This document shows, piece after piece, positions 45,591 through 53,570 of a stretch of 64,000 nt of DNA. The first letter of the stretch is position 1. Every line of letters starts with the position of its first letter. A model generated the notes under the pieces. That model was not told the DNA's origin, made no database searches, and worked only from the letters and a program-made list of their open reading frames with translations. The stretch spans positions 1 through 64,000 of the forward strand of contig CAIXGR010000017.1 in assembly GCA_903919075.1 (NCBI GenBank). The letters are read 5' to 3'. Position numbers and translations under genes: made by a program. The DNA comes from an uncultured Bacteroidota bacterium. Lineage in GTDB: Bacteria > Bacteroidota > Bacteroidia > Chitinophagales > LD1.

Positions 45591-45610
45591 GGGGTGTCAA
45601 ATTTGACCCC
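45591..45610. promoter_or_regulatory. Palindrome between padR and the DUF3078 gene
   Basis: A perfect 12-base palindrome GTCAAATTTGAC at 45596-45607, extended on each side by G and C runs (GGGG on the left, CCC on the right, with one unpaired T). It could be an operator for PadR or a bidirectional terminator, but there is no T run and PadR operators are usually ATGT/ACAT-like, so the role is open. The surrounding 300-base gap has no gene. Confidence 0.35.
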
Positions 45611-45712
45611 TAAAAGACCAAAAAATGCAACATTTACTACAAAAGAACATGGGTGGCACTTATAAATTCTCAATTATATTCTGATTTTTGCCGCCACAAA
45701 AAAATGACATCC

Positions 45713-46885
45713 ATGAAAAAAGCGTTACTTGTTTCTATACTGGCTATTTTTTATGCAGCTACAGTAGTTGCACAAACCGATACTTCTTTTGCATTAAAGC
45801 CAAAGAAGAAATCAATTTTTGGTGGCGATGGGATTTACCTGCGCGACTCAACTTGGAAGATTGGCGGATTTGTGGGTGTTAGTTTAAGCCAAACCGCACT
45901 TTACCAGTGGTCGCCGGGTGGTAGCAATAACTTTGCGTTTCTTGCCGCATCAAATTTTTATGCGAATTATAAAAAAGGAAAAATAGAGTGGTCAACCAAC
46001 CTTGATATAAAATATGGCATGGTGGCCAATGGTTTAATAAGGAGCTCGGCACTAGCTAATAGAAATTTTCAAAAAAATATTGACGTATTGCAACTAGGAA
46101 CAAACGTAGGATATAATATAACGGACCATCTTTACCTGGCCGCTAAGTTTGGTTTTTTAAGCCAGTTTTCACCTTCGTATGATTATTCGCAAACTGATAC
46201 AGTAGGGGGAAGATTCAGAAAATACACAGTTTCAAAATTCGGAGCACCGGCGGTTATTACTATTGGACCCGGCCTTACCTGGAAGCCTGTAAGTTATTTT
46301 ACGCTGTTCTTCTCGCCGATTGAAGGCAAGCTTACTTTTGTAACTAAAGATGACCCCGGAAAAGATACAACTCAAGTTGGTGGCGCTTTTACAAGCCGGT
46401 ATTACACCGATGTTGATGAGACCCGTTTTGGATTGAACAGGGGAACATCGTTTATGGGAGAACTGGGCGCTGAATTAGACTTTTTGTTTCAGAAAGACAT
46501 TGTAAAGAATGTGAATTGGAAGTCGCACTTGAATATTTTCGTTTCATATATGACGAACAATTACAATACTGCAATGCCTGCCTATAATGCTACATTGGAT
46601 TCGGTTTATACTTTTAATATTTTGCCTTCTACCAGCCATATACCGGTGGTACACTGGGATAACGACTTTGTGTTTAAAATCAATAAATTTTTAAGTGCTA
46701 CGCTTTCTGCCCGGTTTGTATACCAGTACAACGCTCTTACACCGGTGGATAAGAGAAACAATGAATCAGGGGCGAAAGGTGCAGATGGCTTAACCGATAT
46801 AGATAAACACGGAACTACCATTCTATCGTTTAATAAACTGCAGATATTTGAACAGTTTGGAGTAGGGCTTACATTGAAAATGTAA
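45713..46885 (+). CDS. DUF3078 outer-membrane protein
   Basis: A 390-residue exported barrel of the Bacteroidota DUF3078 family. The start at 45713 gives a clear signal peptide (MKKALLVSILAIFYAATVVAQ); open codons upstream (from 45653) are not protein-like. Family marks include WKIGGFVGVSLSQTALYQWSPGGSNNF and KIEWSTNLDIKYGMVANG, and the C-terminal strand ends FGVGLTLKM. A function is not known; some relatives are thought to bind or move nutrients or lipids. It is transcribed towards the polyprenyl synthase gene but the latter has its own promoter box. Confidence 0.87.
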   Translation: MKKALLVSILAIFYAATVVAQTDTSFALKPKKKSIFGGDGIYLRDSTWKIGGFVGVSLSQTALYQWSPGGSNNFAFLAASNFYANYKKGKIEWSTNLDIKYGMVANGLIRSSALANRNFQKNIDVLQLGTNVGYNITDHLYLAAKFGFLSQFSPSYDYSQTDTVGGRFRKYTVSKFGAPAVITIGPGLTWKPVSYFTLFFSPIEGKLTFVTKDDPGKDTTQVGGAFTSRYYTDVDETRFGLNRGTSFMGELGAELDFLFQKDIVKNVNWKSHLNIFVSYMTNNYNTAMPAYNATLDSVYTFNILPSTSHIPVVHWDNDFVFKINKFLSATLSARFVYQYNALTPVDKRNNESGAKGADGLTDIDKHGTTILSFNKLQIFEQFGVGLTLKM

Positions 46886-46944
46886 AGGCACTTTAAGCGC
46901 TTGTCCTCCATAAATTTTTGGCTAAAAAGTTTATGGTTATAGCT

Positions 46945-46952
46945 TACTTTCG
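46945..46952 (+). promoter_or_regulatory. Putative -7 box of the polyprenyl synthase gene
   Basis: TACTTTCG followed by C, one base off TAnnTTTG, only six bases before the ATG. If used, the mRNA would be almost leaderless. Confidence 0.3.
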
Positions 46953-46958
46953 CAACGC

Positions 46959-47933
46959 ATGGAGTTAAAGCTTGATAACATAAAAAGACCAATTGATAAG
47001 GAATTGGATGAGTTTGAAACGCGTTTCCGCGAATCCATGCGAAGCAATGCCCCACTGCTGGATAGAATTACACACTACATAGTTACCCGCAAAGGCAAAC
47101 AAATGCGCCCCATGTTTGTGTTTCTTTCGGCAAAACTTTGCGGAGAAATTAATGAAGCTACCTATACTGCTGCCTCGCTGGTAGAATTGTTGCATACTGC
47201 TACCCTTGTTCATGACGATGTGGTGGATGATTCGTACCAACGCCGAGGCTTTTTTTCAATCAATGCATTATGGAAAAATAAAATTGCGGTTTTAGTTGGC
47301 GATTATTTACTGGCACGCGGCTTGCTACTTTCGGTTGAGAATAACCAGTACCAATTATTGCAGATTCTATCGAACACTTTACGCGAAATGAGTGAGGGTG
47401 AATTATTACAACTAGAAAAAGCACGGCGGCTAGATATTAAGGAAGAAATTTACTTTGAAATTATCAGACAAAAAACCGCCTCGCTTATTGCTTCGGCTTG
47501 TGCGTGTGGGGCTTCGACTACTACAAAAAGCGAGGCGTTATTGGAAAATGTGCGGTTGATGGGGGAGAAGATAGGTGTTGCCTTTCAACTAAAAGATGAT
47601 TTGTTTGACTACGAGGAAGCGGAAATAGGTAAGCCGCGCGGGATTGATATTAAGGAAAGGAAAATGACATTGCCACTAATTTACACCTTGAACAAAGTGG
47701 ATCATTCAGCCAAAAGAAAAATTATTAATATTATTAAGAATGAGAATCAGGATACTGAAAAGGTGCGTTGGATAATTGAAACTGTTCGGCAAAATGGCGG
47801 AATGGAGTATGCGTATCAAAAAATGATAGCATACAAAGATGAGGCGCTGAAAATTTTGAACGGGTTTGAAAACAGTGAAGCTAAAACCTCGGTAGCACAA
47901 CTTATTGAGTTTACTATTAGCCGGAAGATATAG
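46959..47933 (+). CDS. Long-chain polyprenyl diphosphate synthase
   Basis: A 324-residue trans-prenyltransferase that makes the side chain of quinones (octaprenyl, heptaprenyl or similar). The first aspartate-rich motif DDVVD is at residues 86-90 in LVHDDVVDDS, the second DDLFD is in FQLKDDLFDYEE, and GKQMRPMFVFL carries the usual Lys/Arg diphosphate site. Both motifs are intact. Chain length cannot be told confidently; menaquinone side chains are the likely use. ATG start at 46959. Confidence 0.93.
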   Translation: MELKLDNIKRPIDKELDEFETRFRESMRSNAPLLDRITHYIVTRKGKQMRPMFVFLSAKLCGEINEATYTAASLVELLHTATLVHDDVVDDSYQRRGFFSINALWKNKIAVLVGDYLLARGLLLSVENNQYQLLQILSNTLREMSEGELLQLEKARRLDIKEEIYFEIIRQKTASLIASACACGASTTTKSEALLENVRLMGEKIGVAFQLKDDLFDYEEAEIGKPRGIDIKERKMTLPLIYTLNKVDHSAKRKIINIIKNENQDTEKVRWIIETVRQNGGMEYAYQKMIAYKDEALKILNGFENSEAKTSVAQLIEFTISRKI

Positions 47934-48188
47934 TTGTATTCGGATAATATTACCTGTAAAAAAACGAGTTTAACCGGCTTAAATCCCGGATTTACAGCTT
48001 ACGATGTTGTTAATTCCTATAGTCTATTAGCTTTATGATTTTTTAATAGTCATAATTATAAGCCCTGTTTAAAAGGTGATTATAGAGCAGTTAATTTTTC
48101 CAACCTTTGTTTTTTAAACATCTGTGCCCCCCATAAGTCTATAGTTAAATGTTTTTCGAAAATTGATTTTTGGATAAAACCAGTCATA

Positions 48189-49418
48189 TTGTTTTACGCG
48201 GGATTGAGACTTACCGGAATAATGTTTATTTGTTTGTGGGCGGTACACCCGTCATCAGCACAACCTTCTTTTGGGAAAACTCGTCCGGTAAAGGATTCGA
48301 TTGTTGACGATAATCGGATGGATGTAACAGATTTAGCTAGGCTGGTTTTTAAAAAACCGAATTTATTTAAAAGAAAGGAAAACTCCCCTGGCCCGTTTAT
48401 TGTTGCAATTCCTTACCCAGGCTATTCAATCACCACCGGCTTTGCAGCTGTGCTTCCAATCAATATTTCTTTTTATACAAACCGCGATGAAAGAAAACAG
48501 CTTTCATTTTTCAATAGTAATTTTCAGTACACACAATACAAACAGATAGTTGCCTTTACGCTTTCCAATTTATTTTTTGGGCACGATAAATGGGAACTGG
48601 TTGGCGATTGGCGATTTTATAGGTTTCCTACATATACTTTTGGGTTAGGTTCAGCTACTACATTGGCGGATGAGGACCGGATAAACTATAGCTACTTGCG
48701 GGTATACGAAACTTTGATGCGCAGGGTGGCTGAAAATATTGACATTGGAATTGGATATCATCTCGATTATCACTGGAATGTTTCCGACTTTAATGCTGAA
48801 AATGGCATACCCACCGATTTTCAGACATATGGCTATGGCCGCAATAGTATGTCTTCCGGGCTGTCGGTAAACTTTTTATATGATAGCCGCAACAATGCCA
48901 ACAATCCTAAAACGGGATTGTATTTTAATTTTCAGTTTAATGCTAATCTAAAACCGTTTGGAAGCAACAGTAATTGGAATGAGCTGGTAATTGACTTAAG
49001 AAAATATGTGCGGTTGCCTACAACCTGGACTACCAGCCTTGCTTTTTGGACTTATGCTGCCATAACAACTAATGGAAAACCGCCATATCTTGATTTGCCT
49101 AACACCGGTGGTGATATGTTTAATAATACCGGCAGGGGTTATGCGCTTGGACGTTTCAGAGGATTGAATATGGTTTATTTTGAAGCGGAGTTTCGTTATT
49201 CAATTATACGAAACGGGTTGCTTGGCGGTGTGGTTTTTGCGAATCTGGAGTCGCTGTCGCAATGGCCGAGTAATAACTTTGTGTATTTTAAACCTGGGGC
49301 AGGCCTTGGGTTGCGAATAAAGCTTAATAAACGCACCAACACTAATTCGGCAATTGATTATGGGTTTGGCACCGGTGGTTCAAGAGGGCTTGCTTTTAAT
49401 TTGAATGAGGTGTTTTAA
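48189..49418 (+). CDS. Outer-membrane barrel of the D15/surface antigen type
   Basis: A 409-residue outer-membrane protein. The end of the sequence is like the C-terminal barrel of BamA-type surface antigens: YDSRNNANNPKTGLYFNFQF, LGRFRGLNMVYFEAEFRYS and a last strand near LNEVF, but no POTRA repeats precede it, so it is not BamA itself. No ATG suits the N-terminus: TTG at 48189 gives a signal-like MFYAGLRLTGIMFICLWAVH; an ATG eleven codons later would give a leader without positive charge. Function unknown; a role in lipid or protein passage is possible. The 255-base gap upstream has inverted repeats but no gene. Confidence 0.75.
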   Translation: MFYAGLRLTGIMFICLWAVHPSSAQPSFGKTRPVKDSIVDDNRMDVTDLARLVFKKPNLFKRKENSPGPFIVAIPYPGYSITTGFAAVLPINISFYTNRDERKQLSFFNSNFQYTQYKQIVAFTLSNLFFGHDKWELVGDWRFYRFPTYTFGLGSATTLADEDRINYSYLRVYETLMRRVAENIDIGIGYHLDYHWNVSDFNAENGIPTDFQTYGYGRNSMSSGLSVNFLYDSRNNANNPKTGLYFNFQFNANLKPFGSNSNWNELVIDLRKYVRLPTTWTTSLAFWTYAAITTNGKPPYLDLPNTGGDMFNNTGRGYALGRFRGLNMVYFEAEFRYSIIRNGLLGGVVFANLESLSQWPSNNFVYFKPGAGLGLRIKLNKRTNTNSAIDYGFGTGGSRGLAFNLNEVF

Positions 49419-49442
49419 AAAAGTTAAGAACCAAGAAGTAAG

Positions 49443-49461
49443 AAAAAGCAACTTGCTTTTT
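49443..49461. terminator. Hairpin between the D15-like gene and murF
   Basis: AAAAAGCAA / TTGCTTTTT around one base, with A and T runs on both sides, so it can act in both directions for these convergent genes. It overlaps the murF stop codon. Confidence 0.6.
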
Positions 49462-50785
49462 AGTCTTTAAAAATTTTTTCCAATTCATTTTTTCTCGATC
49501 CTTTAACCAACATGTAGCAATTTTCAAATTGCTGTTGTTGAAACCACGTTTTTAAATCGCCGGTTGTTTCGAAATAAATAACTGATGAATCATTTTTTAA
49601 AAATTCAAACCCCTTACCTACAAAAATTTTTTTACTTAAAATCATATTACCTGCTGTTGCGGCTATCTTTTCATGTTCGGTTTTTGATAGAGCGCCCAAC
49701 TCCATCATTTCACCCAAAATAACAATTTTGTTGTTTGATTTCAGAGTTTCAAAATTTCTAAGTGCGGCAAACATACTACTAGGGTTCGCGTTGTAAGCAT
49801 CTAATATTACAGTGTTAGAGCCAAATAAAAATTTTTGCGACCGGTTATTTGATGGCACGTATTCTTCAATTGCTTCTTTTATCATTTCCATTTCAACACC
49901 AAAGTATTTACCAATGCATACTGCACTTAAAACATTTTCGAAATTATATTCGCCTACTAAATGAGTTTCAATTTTCACTTCTTTTTCCCCATCAAAAACA
50001 ACCAAAGAAAGAAACTCTTTGCCGGTGGTAATTTTTCCTTGGCAAAAGGCATATTGATTGTTGCCGTAAGTAATTACTTTCTTGGAATCAGCGACTGTTT
50101 TATTTAATTCTGAAATTTTATTTGTAAGAATGGAATTGTCCGCGTTGACGAAAATTTTCCCGTGTCGTGAAATCAGATGCGCATATAATTCCGTTTTACC
50201 TTTTATTACACCCTCAAATCCGCCGAAGCCTTCAGTATGTGCTAAGCCCACATTTGTAATTAGTCCAAAATCAGGGTTTGCATACTCGCAGTATGAAGCA
50301 ATTTCACCAATATGGTTGGCGCCCATTTCAATTATCGCAAACTCAACATCGCTTTTAATAGATAAGAGAGTAAGCGGAATGCCAATGTGGTTGTTCAAAT
50401 TACCCTTTGTGGCGTAGGTTTTATGTTTTTTTGAAAGCACTGCGGCAACTAATTCTTTGGTAGTTGTTTTGCCATTCGAACCGGTAATAGCCAGTACCGG
50501 GCATTTAAACTGGCTACGATGGTAACCGGATAGTTGTTGAAGTGTTTTTAAAACATCGCTTACCAGAATTAATTTATCTCCAAATTTTTCAACCCATGCC
50601 GGGTCGGCTATTTCATCAACTACAACAAAGGCCGCTCCTTGTGCAAATGCCTCGGCGGCAAATTGATTGGCATTGAATTTATCTCCTTTTAAAGCAAAAA
50701 AAAGATTCCCTTTTTCAATACTGCGCGTGTCGGTGGCAACACCGGTTGAGGAAAGATACTTGGCATGTAAATCTGTAATCTGCAT
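49460..50785 (-). CDS. murF: UDP-N-acetylmuramoyl-tripeptide--D-alanyl-D-alanine ligase
   Basis: A 441-residue Mur ligase that adds D-Ala-D-Ala to the peptidoglycan precursor in the cytoplasm. The ATP-binding loop AITGSNGKTTTKE is near residue 98, followed by ATKGNLNNHIGIPLTLL, IIEMGANHIGEIASYC and the C-terminal domain with ILDAYNANPSSM and ILGEMMELG. The protein appears full-length. It lies just downstream of gldJ on the same strand, but a strong palindromic hairpin separates them. No other mur gene is in the window. Confidence 0.95.
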   Translation of the reverse strand: MQITDLHAKYLSSTGVATDTRSIEKGNLFFALKGDKFNANQFAAEAFAQGAAFVVVDEIADPAWVEKFGDKLILVSDVLKTLQQLSGYHRSQFKCPVLAITGSNGKTTTKELVAAVLSKKHKTYATKGNLNNHIGIPLTLLSIKSDVEFAIIEMGANHIGEIASYCEYANPDFGLITNVGLAHTEGFGGFEGVIKGKTELYAHLISRHGKIFVNADNSILTNKISELNKTVADSKKVITYGNNQYAFCQGKITTGKEFLSLVVFDGEKEVKIETHLVGEYNFENVLSAVCIGKYFGVEMEMIKEAIEEYVPSNNRSQKFLFGSNTVILDAYNANPSSMFAALRNFETLKSNNKIVILGEMMELGALSKTEHEKIAATAGNMILSKKIFVGKGFEFLKNDSSVIYFETTGDLKTWFQQQQFENCYMLVKGSRKNELEKIFKD

Positions 50786-50797
50786 CTATCAAAATTA

Positions 50798-50829
50798 AAA
50801 ACCCCAATGAATTAATTCATTGGGGTTTT
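50798..50829 (-). terminator. Palindromic terminator between gldJ and murF
   Basis: A perfect 16-base inverted repeat with no spacer: AAAACCCCAATGAATT and its complement, flanked by an A run that reads as T on the minus strand. It starts 26 bases after the gldJ stop and ends 12 bases before the murF ATG, so it probably limits readthrough from gldJ. Confidence 0.75.
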
Positions 50830-50854
50830 GTATGTTTTTTATAAAATCAAAAAA

Positions 50855-52360
50855 TTATCCTTTCAGTTTACGTTTACCATGTTCGCTAGGGAAGTTGTTT
50901 CCACCCTTACCCTTGTTTGAAAAGTTGCCCGATGGCGAGCCCACACGGTCCATGGCGCAACGGAAACCAAGATCATCAGTTGAAAGTGATTGTTCTAAAT
51001 ATCTTCTTGTGCCAGGTGAAAGATAATACGCTCTATCTTTCCAGCTACCACCTTTGTATACGCGAACGTTGTTGTCTATCATTGATGATTGTCCGAATTT
51101 GTAATCTACATTCGAAACCTCATCACCATCTTTAAAATCTCTAACATCGCCACGGCGGTAGTTTCTGCGGTTAGCACTTTCTTCTTGCGTAACTGCGCGG
51201 TAATTAATTTTGCCAAGGCTATCTTTGTCAACCGGCTTTCCGTCAGCATCCAATACTTTGGTTTGGTATTCATTACCACGGAATGGCCTGAAATCGCTTG
51301 CATCCTGTGTAGTCATAGGACGATAAACGTCAAGCACCCATTCGTTCACGTTGCCCGACATATTATATAAACCAAAATCGTTCGGCACGTATGATTTTAC
51401 CGGTGCGGTAATATCTGCATTATCATTCAGCTTACCAGAGATACCCATGTTATCACCACGGCCTCTTTTAAAGTTAGCCAAGAACTGACCTTGCCACATG
51501 CCTGATTTAGGATAGCGGGTTGATGTTCCGTTCCAAGGATAAATTCTGCGGTCGGTAATTCTTTCTTCGCTTTTTGCAGGTTGGTTTCCAACAAGTGCAA
51601 GTGCTGCATATTCCCATTCAGCCTCTGTGGGCAAGCGATACTTTGGCAACATAATACCGTCTTCCATTCTTACATGGCGGGTACCGCTACCGTTAGGGTC
51701 TAAATCTTTAATAGGTCTTTTGCCGGCAGAGCCTTCATATTGGCCAACCATGTATGATTCTGTATTAAAATTATCGCTACCAACTTGTGAAGGGTTTTGT
51801 GTGAGAATTCCTTTGTCGATAAGTAGTTTTTCATTTACGCGGTCAGTTCTCCAAGCAGCGTAATCATTAGCCTGTAGCCAGTTAACACCAACTACCGGAT
51901 AAAAATCATAAGCCGGGTGGCGGAAATAATATTCAACGTAAGGTTCGTTGTAAGCTAAGTTATCTCTCCAAACTAAGGTATCGGGCATTGCTTTTTTAAC
52001 CACATCTGGAAAATCGGCACCGAATACACGGGTCATCCAATAAATATATTCGCGGTAATCAACATTTTTAACTTCAGTTTCATCCATGTAGAAAGAGCTA
52101 ACTGTAACTCTGCGCGGCACAGCGTTGTTTTCATACATCACATCTTGTTCGGTAGTCCCCATTACAAAAGTTCCGCCTTGTACAAATACTAGTCCGGGAC
52201 CTAATTCCTGCTCATGATTTTTTTGAACCTGAAATCCTCCGTTTTTTGAGTCATTGTAATTCCATCCGGTTGTAGATGATTTTTCCTTACCACAAGAAGA
52301 GGCTCCTAATAGTAAAAGCACGGTAAGAAAAAGATACAAGTTGCTACGCTTCATTTTCAT
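50855..52360 (-). CDS. gldJ: Gliding motility / T9SS lipoprotein GldJ
   Basis: A 501-residue lipoprotein of the GldJ group, needed for gliding and for stability of the T9SS ring in Flavobacterium. Lipobox LLLGASSC (Cys23), then an FGE-sulfatase (SUMF1-like) fold: GLVFVQGGTFVMGTTEQDV, FYMDETEVKNVDYREYIYW, PVVGVNWLQANDYAAWRTDR, LPTEAEWEYAALAL, MSGNVNEWVLD and a C-terminal GGSWKDRAYYLSPGTRR. The wording of these blocks is closer to GldJ than to GldK/PorK, which shares the fold; a K label remains possible. The last residues are Gly/Lys-rich. The neighbours porP/sprF, porU and porV support a GldJ call, since I recall gldJ beside porU-porV in Flavobacterium. Confidence 0.85.
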   Translation of the reverse strand: MKMKRSNLYLFLTVLLLLGASSCGKEKSSTTGWNYNDSKNGGFQVQKNHEQELGPGLVFVQGGTFVMGTTEQDVMYENNAVPRRVTVSSFYMDETEVKNVDYREYIYWMTRVFGADFPDVVKKAMPDTLVWRDNLAYNEPYVEYYFRHPAYDFYPVVGVNWLQANDYAAWRTDRVNEKLLIDKGILTQNPSQVGSDNFNTESYMVGQYEGSAGKRPIKDLDPNGSGTRHVRMEDGIMLPKYRLPTEAEWEYAALALVGNQPAKSEERITDRRIYPWNGTSTRYPKSGMWQGQFLANFKRGRGDNMGISGKLNDNADITAPVKSYVPNDFGLYNMSGNVNEWVLDVYRPMTTQDASDFRPFRGNEYQTKVLDADGKPVDKDSLGKINYRAVTQEESANRRNYRRGDVRDFKDGDEVSNVDYKFGQSSMIDNNVRVYKGGSWKDRAYYLSPGTRRYLEQSLSTDDLGFRCAMDRVGSPSGNFSNKGKGGNNFPSEHGKRKLKG

Positions 52361-52429
52361 TCAGTTTTGTTTTAAAAAGGGTCAAACTTTTTTTAAAAGG
52401 TTGCTAATATAGAATTTTAATTTCCAAAA

Positions 52430-53467
52430 TTAAAAATTTAAGATACTGGGGCATGGTACATACCCTTTATTTTTTTTCGGGTTCAATGAGTTGTCATCGC
52501 CGGTCCAGTTAAAAGTGAACGAAATTTCATGCGTTCCAGCAGTATTGCCGGCAAGCTTTGAAATGGTGGCATCGTAACTATATCCTATTCTTACTTTGCC
52601 TTTTTTAAAGCCTAAATATCCTATTACAGCATCGGAGTTACGAATTACATTTCTGTAGCCTAAGCCAAAATAAAAATAGCTGATGCCCGCCAAAAACGTT
52701 CCCTCAGCCTGATATGCATTGCCTTGATTAACAAATAAAACGTTTGGCGATACCCAAATATTGTACCTCAGTTCATTTCGGTGGTGCACGGGCAAGTTAG
52801 CCCCTAAATGAAATACAAAATTCATAGGAGTATTTATAGCACTTTTATCGGTAAAAGACTCCTTATGCATTAGCAAATTGTTTACGGCAAAACCCACATA
52901 AAGTTTCTCGGTAAAAAACACCGCGCCCGCAGCCATTTCGCCTGAGTTGGTAGAGGTTCTAGCAGGGTTTGCCTCGCCTGTGGGGTTGGGTATATTTACG
53001 TTGTTGTAAAAACCGGTGAGCGGATTAATCATATCACTCCATAATAATTCATTCCATTTTATAGCACTGTGTATATAGCTTCCCTCAAGCCCTATTTTAA
53101 GGGCCATTTTATTGTTAAATTTTATTTGCTGCGAATACATTAGACTGGCTTTATAGTTGCCATAAAGCCCGTTAGCAATTTGATCGGCAACAAATAAAAC
53201 GCCAAAACCACCCCTTAAAGGGTCTATATGCATGTCATAACCAGCCATGTAGGTTGTAAAGCCGCCGTTAAAGCCATCGCCAAGGCCCGACCATTCGTTT
53301 CGGTAATTAACTGTAATGCGTGGGCCGTAGGAAATACCTGCCAACGCGGGGTTAAGTTGCAAGGGGGCAGCAAAGTATTGCGACATCTCCAGATCCTGCG
53401 AAAATAAATTCGCTAATACTGAGGACAGTACAAAACATAAAACGATATGTTTAGCTTTGCTTTGCAA
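52430..53467 (-). CDS. PorP/SprF-family type IX secretion membrane protein
   Basis: A 345-residue outer-membrane barrel of the PorP/SprF family, which anchors or assists T9SS and adhesin export. It opens with a signal peptide (ending ANLFSQ) and the hallmark DLEMSQYFAAPLQLNPALAGI, followed by NYRNEW and GFTTYMAGYDMHID. The C-terminal extension after FTFNWTGDD is short and Lys/Asn-rich. Many genomes have several paralogues paired with individual cargo; this one sits 69 bases upstream of gldJ on the same strand. The start must be TTG at 53467, since no ATG lies in the N-terminus and a stop codon is found five codons upstream. Confidence 0.88.
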   Translation of the reverse strand: MQSKAKHIVLCFVLSSVLANLFSQDLEMSQYFAAPLQLNPALAGISYGPRITVNYRNEWSGLGDGFNGGFTTYMAGYDMHIDPLRGGFGVLFVADQIANGLYGNYKASLMYSQQIKFNNKMALKIGLEGSYIHSAIKWNELLWSDMINPLTGFYNNVNIPNPTGEANPARTSTNSGEMAAGAVFFTEKLYVGFAVNNLLMHKESFTDKSAINTPMNFVFHLGANLPVHHRNELRYNIWVSPNVLFVNQGNAYQAEGTFLAGISYFYFGLGYRNVIRNSDAVIGYLGFKKGKVRIGYSYDATISKLAGNTAGTHEISFTFNWTGDDNSLNPKKNKGYVPCPSILNF

Positions 53468-53570
53468 TTTATATGTTTGTTAATAAAATAAAACTGAGAA
53501 GCCTGCGTTTAAAAGCACGCTTTTCAAAAAGCGTCCAAAATTAATTATCGAATTGGTATCTCAAGCCTTT

